Shown here: one piece after another, positions 12,273 to 16,851 of the stretch
How the letters are laid out: each line of letters starts with the position of its first letter
Numbering within the stretch: the first letter of the stretch is position 1
DNA from: Nocardioidaceae bacterium
Lineage (GTDB): Bacteria; Actinomycetota; Actinomycetes; Propionibacteriales; Nocardioidaceae
Assembly: GCA_025966335.1 (NCBI GenBank)
Contig: JAICRS010000039.1
Coordinates: 1-16,851 of the forward strand
Length of the DNA stretch: 16,851 nucleotides
Direction: 5' to 3'
The notes under the pieces: generated by a model
Told to the model about the DNA's origin: nothing
The model's input: only the letters and a program-made list of their open reading frames with translations
Databases searched by the model: none
Program-made: the position numbers and the translations under genes

Positions 12273-14204
12273 GTGGCGGAGCGCCGCGACGTGCGGATCG
12301 CGATGCCCGACGGGATCGGGCTCGCGGCGACCCTCTACCTACCGGATCCCGCGGTCGGGCCGCAGCCCTGCATCCTCGAGGCGCTGCCCTACCGCAAGGA
12401 CGACCTGACGCTGTCCTACGAGAGCGACTACCTCCGGCTGCGCGACGAGCACGGCTACGCGGTCTGCCGGCTCGACCTCCGCGGCACAGGCTCCTCCGGC
12501 GGGACCGCCACCGATGAGTACCCACCACAGGAGCAGGCCGACCTCGCGGTCGTGATCGACTGGCTCGCGGGACAGGAGTGGTGCGACGGTGCGGTCGGGA
12601 TGTACGGCACGTCGTACTCCGGGTTCAACTCGCTGCAGATGGCCTGCGAACGGCCCGCGGCGCTCCGTGCGGTGATCGCGATCTACGCCTCCGACGACCG
12701 CTACACCGACGACGTGCACTACCGCGGTGGTGCCCGCAAGCTGCTCGACCTGGTCGACTACTGCCACTACATGACGCCGATGTGCGCGTTGCCGCCGGTC
12801 CCGGCGGTGTGGGGAGACGGCTGGCGGGAGGAGTGGGTACGTCGCACGCGGTCGGTCGAACCGTGGCTGTTCCGCTGGCTCGAGGAGCAGACCGACGGGG
12901 ACTACTGGCGGCACGGGTCCGTGCGACCGTCCTACGACCGGATCGGCTGCCCGGTGATGATCGTCGCGGGCTGGGCCGACGGCTACCGCAACAACTCGTT
13001 CCGCACCATCGAGGCGCTCCGGCAGCACGGGGTGCCGCACCGGCTGCTCGCCGGCCCCTGGCCGCACGCGGCCACCACGAGTGCCGCTCCCGGTCCGCGG
13101 ATCGACCTGATGCCGGAGATGGCGGCCTGGTGGGACCGGTGGCTCCGCGGGACCGACAACGGCGTCGACGACGGCGGTCCCGGGCGTCCCGCGGTCACCG
13201 CGTTCGTGCGCACCTCCACCCGTCCGGCACCCGACCTGGACCTGCACGAGGGGTTCTGGGTCCGGGAGGCGTGGCCGAGCCCGCGGGTGTCCCCGCAGCG
13301 GGTCGAGCTGGACGAGAGGCCGCCGTACGTCGTGCGCCCGGACGTCGGGGTCGACGCCTGGATCGACTGCGCCGGGCACCTGCCCTGGGGGCAGAGCGGC
13401 GACCAGCGGCACGACGACGCGGAGTCGCTGACGTGGGAGTGGGCCGCGGCCGGCGAGCGGATCCTGGGCCAGCCGCGGGCCATGCTGCGGGTCAGCGTCG
13501 ACCGGCCCGTCGCGTTCTGCTCGGTCAAGCTCTGCGACGTGTTCCCCGACGGCACCTCGGCGCTGGTCACCCGGGGCTCGCTGAACCTGGCCCACCGCGA
13601 CGGCAGCGAGGAGCCGGCCGCCCTGGAACCAGGACGGGTGTACGACGTGGAGGTGGTCCTCGACGCCTGTGCCTACGCGTTCGACCCGGGACAGCGGGTG
13701 CGGCTGTCGGTGGCCGGGACGGACTGGCCGAACACGGCCGCGCCACCGGAGCCGGTGACCTTGACCCTGCACGGCGGTCACCTCGAGCTGCCGGTGTGGA
13801 CCGGGGACCCGCCGTACGACCCGCCGGTGCTGCGACCCGGCGACGAACGGTCCGGCGAGGACCCGGCCGGCACCGTTTGGCGCACCGAGCGCGACCTGTT
13901 GAACCGCACCACCGAGTGCGTGGTGGACCACGGCTCCGGCTACGAGGTCGCCCACGGCGGCACCGCCCGCGAGCGCTACCGCGGCCGGGCCGGCGTCGAC
14001 CTGCGCAGCTTCGCGCAGTGGGCCACCGCGGACGTCGAGCTCGGGCTGTCCTGGCCGGAGGTGACCGTGGCCACGCGCTCCACGCTGGACGTGCGAGTGG
14101 ACGCGGACTCCTACGACGTGACCGTCGAGCTGTCGGCCCATGAGGGCGATCGGGAGGTCGCCCGGCGGAGCTGGCACCGGCGGTTCCCACGCCACCTGCA
14201 GTAG
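12273..14204 (+). CDS. CocE/NonD-type serine hydrolase (X-Pro dipeptidyl-peptidase S15 family)
   Basis: A 643-residue alpha/beta hydrolase with a C-terminal jelly-roll domain, in the family of cocaine esterase, glutaryl-7-ACA acylase and X-Pro dipeptidyl peptidases. Ser114 is the nucleophile in GMYGTSYSGF. Asp236 in GWADGYRNNS and His265 in GPWPHA complete the triad. LDLRGTGSSGG (68-78) is the usual strand and oxyanion region. Residues from about 330 on make the PepX C-terminal beta domain. There is no signal peptide, so it is probably cytosolic. I prefer the GTG at 12273, one base after the aminopeptidase stop with GGACGG upstream, over the GTG at 12252. Substrate (ester or amide) is unknown; it forms an operon with the aminopeptidase. 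Confidence 0.9.
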   Translation: MAERRDVRIAMPDGIGLAATLYLPDPAVGPQPCILEALPYRKDDLTLSYESDYLRLRDEHGYAVCRLDLRGTGSSGGTATDEYPPQEQADLAVVIDWLAGQEWCDGAVGMYGTSYSGFNSLQMACERPAALRAVIAIYASDDRYTDDVHYRGGARKLLDLVDYCHYMTPMCALPPVPAVWGDGWREEWVRRTRSVEPWLFRWLEEQTDGDYWRHGSVRPSYDRIGCPVMIVAGWADGYRNNSFRTIEALRQHGVPHRLLAGPWPHAATTSAAPGPRIDLMPEMAAWWDRWLRGTDNGVDDGGPGRPAVTAFVRTSTRPAPDLDLHEGFWVREAWPSPRVSPQRVELDERPPYVVRPDVGVDAWIDCAGHLPWGQSGDQRHDDAESLTWEWAAAGERILGQPRAMLRVSVDRPVAFCSVKLCDVFPDGTSALVTRGSLNLAHRDGSEEPAALEPGRVYDVEVVLDACAYAFDPGQRVRLSVAGTDWPNTAAPPEPVTLTLHGGHLELPVWTGDPPYDPPVLRPGDERSGEDPAGTVWRTERDLLNRTTECVVDHGSGYEVAHGGTARERYRGRAGVDLRSFAQWATADVELGLSWPEVTVATRSTLDVRVDADSYDVTVELSAHEGDREVARRSWHRRFPRHLQ

Positions 14205-14208
14205 CCGC

Positions 14209-15408
14209 TCAGGCCAGCGGCTCGCCGCGGTAGCCGCGGCCGACCATCGTCACGAACTGGTGCACCGCGTCCTCGTTCGGTGCGAGCGGGCCGGGCCGGA
14301 AGTGCGGCGAGGCCAGCCCGCGCTGCACCGACTCGCAGGCCGCCCAGTCCTGCCGGTTGGTGAGGTCCCAGAAGTCCACGGCGTACGACGGATCCACCGC
14401 CGTGTCGGCCGGGGCGAAGTACCACGAGCACTCGACCCAGGTTCGGTCAGCGGCCTGCGCGACCAGCCGGTGCGTCATCACGTAGTCCGGGTGCGGGGAG
14501 ACCAGCAGGTTCGGGAACAGCCCGAGGTACTCCACCTTCGCCGGGTCGACGCCAGCGATCGGCCCGGCGGGGGACCGTCCGTCCACCGACATCGTGGTCA
14601 TCCCGTCCCGCAGGTCCATCGAGCCGCCCACCCAGGCACCGGGCAGGTCGTGGTTGTCGCCGGAGGCCGGCGGCGACACCCGGCACAGCTCCGGATGGAT
14701 CAGCGGGCAGTGGTAGCACTCGTGGTAGTTCTCGGTGAGCACCTTCCAGTTCGCGGCCACCGTGTAGCTGTGCCGCGCTCCGAGCACCAGGTCGGCGGGG
14801 GAGTACGGCGCGAGGAGCTCGTCGAGGGCACCGACATGGTTCGCGAACGACATCGGGGCACCCTCCTCGATCCCGTGCGCGGCATGCACGAACAACCATC
14901 CGTGCCAGAGCTCGGCGGGCAGCTCCACGAGGGCGTGCTCCTCGAGACGGAAACCGGCCGCGTCACGGAACTCCGGTGCCACCCGCAACGACCCGTCGAG
15001 CCGGTAGTTCCAGCCGTGGTAGGGACAGACCACCGACCGGTGGCCCGAGGTCCCCTCCTCCGGGAGCAGCTCGTGTCCGCGGTGCCGGCAGGTGTTCGCG
15101 AACGCGCGGGTCGACCCGCCGTCGAACGTGAGCAGCACCGGTACGTCGCCGACCACCACCGCGCGCTGCCGGACCGGCGAACCGGCCTGCGCGCCGGCGA
15201 GGTCGTGCAGCCGGCCGACACAGGTCCACGTCCCGGCGAACAGGTGCCGCTGCTCCCATGCGTGCACCGCGGCCGAGGTGTACGCGGCGGCGGGCAGCAT
15301 CGTGGACTCCCCGAACGGCCGCAGGGACCGGTCCAGCGCAAGCACGCCGTCCTCGCCGAGAAGCCCCGGGTCGAGGACCGCCCCTGCCTGTGTGTGCTGG
15401 GCTGTCAT
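14209..15408 (-). CDS. Rieske oxygenase alpha subunit, quaternary-amine oxygenase type
   Basis: A terminal oxygenase of the Rieske non-heme iron family. The 2Fe-2S ligands are Cys107-x-His109 (CRHRGH) and Cys128-x2-His131 (CPYHGW). The mononuclear iron site lies in ENYHECYHCPLIHPEL, with His233 and His238 as ligands. The residue bridging the two centres is Glu230 instead of the Asp common in aromatic-ring dioxygenases. A Glu at this place is known from carnitine oxygenase CntA and is typical of relatives that attack betaines. A glycine-betaine, proline-betaine or related N-methyl substrate is my inference. No reductase gene is in the window. GGAGG five bases before the ATG at 15408 decides the start over a GTG at 15414. 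It is divergent from the TetR gene. Confidence 0.9.
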   Translation of the reverse strand: MTAQHTQAGAVLDPGLLGEDGVLALDRSLRPFGESTMLPAAAYTSAAVHAWEQRHLFAGTWTCVGRLHDLAGAQAGSPVRQRAVVVGDVPVLLTFDGGSTRAFANTCRHRGHELLPEEGTSGHRSVVCPYHGWNYRLDGSLRVAPEFRDAAGFRLEEHALVELPAELWHGWLFVHAAHGIEEGAPMSFANHVGALDELLAPYSPADLVLGARHSYTVAANWKVLTENYHECYHCPLIHPELCRVSPPASGDNHDLPGAWVGGSMDLRDGMTTMSVDGRSPAGPIAGVDPAKVEYLGLFPNLLVSPHPDYVMTHRLVAQAADRTWVECSWYFAPADTAVDPSYAVDFWDLTNRQDWAACESVQRGLASPHFRPGPLAPNEDAVHQFVTMVGRGYRGEPLA

Positions 15409-15423
15409 GGCCACCTCCGCAGG

Positions 15424-15429
15424 TAGGGT
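15424..15429 (+). promoter_or_regulatory. Probable -10 element of a leaderless TetR promoter
   Basis: TAGGGT ends eight bases before the ATG at 15438, and no ribosome binding site stands between. The element falls within the 29-base spacer shared with the divergent Rieske gene, so a repressor bound here would cover both promoters. A small inverted repeat, ACCT-CCGC-AGGT (15413-15424), touches it. Confidence 0.4.
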
Positions 15430-15437
15430 CTGGCGTC

Positions 15438-16037
15438 ATGGTGCGGCGCAACGTCGAGGTGCGGCGTGAGGAGATCCTCGAGGCGACGCTGGCCGAGGTG
15501 GTCGGCCGCGGCCTCGCGAACGTCCGGGTCGGCGACGTCGCGGACTCCCTCGGGATCAGCCGGGCCCTGGTCTTCTACCACTTCGCGACCAAGGAGACCC
15601 TGCTCCAGGCAGCACTGGAGCACGCGGTCGCCCGCGACCTGGAACGGCTCGACCGCACGTTGGCGCGGGACCCGGACGCGGTGCAGCGGCTGCGGCACGT
15701 GCTGCGCGCCTACGGTCCCCAGGGCGCCGCGCCGGGCTGGCGGCTGTGGGTCGACGCCTGGTCGGCGGCGCTGCGCGACGACACGCTGCGGGCGACGCTG
15801 CGTGAGCTCGACCGGCGCTGGAGCCAGGCGCTGGAGGCGGTGATCCGCTCCGGAGTGGAGGAGGGTGACTTCGCGTGCGCCGACCCGGCGGCCAGTGCCC
15901 GCCGGCTGGCGGCGCTGCTCGACGGGCTGGCCGTCCAGGTCACCGTCCACCGGCGGCTGACCCGTGCGCAGATGGCGCGCTGGGTGCGCGAGGCCGCGGC
16001 CGCCGAGCTCGGTGTCGACCCCGACGTGCTGGCCTGA
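15438..16037 (+). CDS. TetR-family transcriptional regulator
   Basis: A 199-residue repressor-like protein. The N-terminal helix-turn-helix covers about residues 10-50: REEILEATLAEVVGRGL, then VRVGDVADSLGISRALVFYHF, the standard TetR recognition helix. KETLLQAALEHA starts the linker helix. The C-terminal ligand domain includes GWRLWVDAWSAALRDDTLR and LAALLDGLAVQVTVHRR, the pattern of BetI-like members, a group that includes regulators of choline/betaine genes. It is divergent from the Rieske oxygenase by 29 bases, so it most likely controls that gene and itself. The ATG at 15438 appears leaderless. It converges with the flavin oxidase gene, with 22 bases between stops. Confidence 0.92.
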   Translation: MVRRNVEVRREEILEATLAEVVGRGLANVRVGDVADSLGISRALVFYHFATKETLLQAALEHAVARDLERLDRTLARDPDAVQRLRHVLRAYGPQGAAPGWRLWVDAWSAALRDDTLRATLRELDRRWSQALEAVIRSGVEEGDFACADPAASARRLAALLDGLAVQVTVHRRLTRAQMARWVREAAAAELGVDPDVLA

Positions 16038-16059
16038 CCTGCTCCGGTCGAGTCCCATC

Positions 16060-16851
16060 TCAGACCAGCCAGCTGACCGGATGGTCGGCGTCGGTCAGCG
16101 CCGGCCGGTCCACCCGGAACGCCGACAGGTCGGTCGCGGTCGTGCCGGTCGTCGCGAGGTCCGCGAGCAGGCGGCCGAAGGTCGGTGCGAACTTGAAGCC
16201 GTGGGCAGCGCCGAGGCCGACCAGCACGGCCTCGTGACCGGGCACCGGTCCGAGCACGAAGTCACGGTCCGGGGTCAGCGTGTAGAGGCAGGTGACCGAA
16301 CGCACCGGTGGCCCACTGCCCGGGAGGGTCCGCGCCGCGAACCGCTCCAGCGACCCGAGCCGGTCCGGGTCCGGTTCGAAGCCTCGTCGGTCCGGGTCGA
16401 CGGTGGGACCGCCGCAGTCCTCGGCCAGCTTCACGGTCGGCTCCCCGTAGCAGGGGAACCCGTAGAACGACGGGTCGTCCATCCAGATCCACAGCGGCAT
16501 CGCCCCTGGCGCGAACCGGGTCGGGTCCGGTGGCCGGAAGTACGTCACCTGCTGCTGCATCACGGTCAACGGGAACGCGACGTCGAGGCCGGCGAGCACC
16601 TGGTTGGTCCACGCGTCCGCGCAGACGACCAGCCGCCGGCACCGGTAGGCGGCGTCCCGGGTGCGGACCTCCAGCCCGCGCTCACCGAGGTCGGTCACCC
16701 GCAGCACCGGGCAGCCGTCGCGCAGCACCGCGCCACGCTCCCGGGCCAGCCGCTGCAGGGTGGCCGTGCCCCGGGCTGCGGGCACGATCGCCGCATCGGC
16801 CTGGTGCAGCGCGATGGTTCCGTCGGGCAGCCGGAACGGCGGCCAACGCTC
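16060..16851 (-). CDS. Sarcosine-oxidase-like FAD-dependent amine oxidase, 5' end beyond window
   Basis: The C-terminal 263 codons of a monomeric sarcosine oxidase / N-methyltryptophan oxidase family flavoenzyme. The reading frame stays open to 16851 and begins ERWPPFRLPDGTIALHQADA, a block found in mid-protein in this family, so the FAD-binding N-terminus lies to the right of the window. SVTCLYTLTPDRDF contains the Cys that binds FAD covalently and the following active-site Tyr. GAAHGFKFAP holds the Lys that binds the substrate carboxylate. The Lys of FPCYGEPTVKLAED corresponds to the oxygen-activating Lys, but the His four residues later in sarcosine oxidase is Asp here, so the substrate may differ. 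It is co-oriented with the Rieske gene, and a joint N-demethylation role is plausible. Confidence 0.9.
   Translation of the reverse strand, partial: ERWPPFRLPDGTIALHQADAAIVPAARGTATLQRLARERGAVLRDGCPVLRVTDLGERGLEVRTRDAAYRCRRLVVCADAWTNQVLAGLDVAFPLTVMQQQVTYFRPPDPTRFAPGAMPLWIWMDDPSFYGFPCYGEPTVKLAEDCGGPTVDPDRRGFEPDPDRLGSLERFAARTLPGSGPPVRSVTCLYTLTPDRDFVLGPVPGHEAVLVGLGAAHGFKFAPTFGRLLADLATTGTTATDLSAFRVDRPALTDADHPVSWLV

Noticed and set aside
12339..14195. Long open frame on the minus strand opposite the CocE-type gene, about 618 codons
   Set aside because: It is the mirror of a well-supported gene in a very high-GC sequence, its translation is Arg/Pro/Gly/His-rich without any family motif, and it has no ribosome binding site.

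Overview
This is a high-GC, gene-dense window from an actinobacterium. Three things point there: the linked rph-rdgB and bcp/DUF3618/GroES-like genes, a mycothiol-dependent-isomerase (MDMPI) family protein, and -10-only promoters placed directly in front of ATG codons. A Nocardioides-, Pseudonocardia- or Streptomyces-like lineage fits, but I cannot name the genus.

Layout. (1) 1-1412, plus strand: the tail of an unknown gene, then RNase PH and the XTP/dITP diphosphatase as an overlapping pair. (2) 1430-4652, minus strand: a DrrAB-type ABC exporter, a DinB/MDMPI-fold protein and a GNAT acetyltransferase. (3) 4651-5329: an HNH endonuclease gene of lower GC that ends 11 bases from a tRNA with a UAG anticodon (Leu) and an unexpectedly short variable loop. 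(4) 5373-8476: a minus-strand peroxiredoxin (bcp) divergent from a four-gene ECF-type nickel/cobalt importer (cbiM, PDGLE protein, cbiQ, cbiO). The spacer holds a perfect 19-bp palindrome that fits the Nur (nickel-responsive Fur-family) box pattern. (5) 8538-9134: a DUF3618 membrane protein and a solo GroES-like protein, closed by a strong bidirectional hairpin terminator. (6) 9207-10091: a membrane-anchored coiled-coil protein on the minus strand with a near-perfect SigB-type promoter, and about 330 bp without a gene that carries two matching palindromes 51 bp apart. (7) 10092-14204: an acetylpolyamine-amidohydrolase/HDAC-fold enzyme divergent from a DmpA-type self-processing aminopeptidase, which is followed by a CocE/NonD-type serine hydrolase. 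(8) 14209-16851: a Rieske oxygenase divergent from its probable TetR regulator, and a covalent-flavin sarcosine-oxidase-like enzyme running off the right edge.

How it may fit together. Genes 1-5 are housekeeping functions (RNA 3'-end processing, nucleotide-pool cleaning, peroxide defence) interspersed with transport genes. The right third (10092-16851) looks catabolic. It contains three amide/ester hydrolases (Zn amidohydrolase, Ntn-type aminopeptidase, serine hydrolase). These sit beside a Rieske oxygenase of the type with a Glu bridging residue, seen in quaternary-amine oxygenases, and an amine oxidase of the sarcosine-oxidase family. A route that unpacks acylated or N-methylated amines is a reasonable hypothesis but is not proven by sequence. 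No CRISPR array, insertion sequence, integrase or rRNA was seen.
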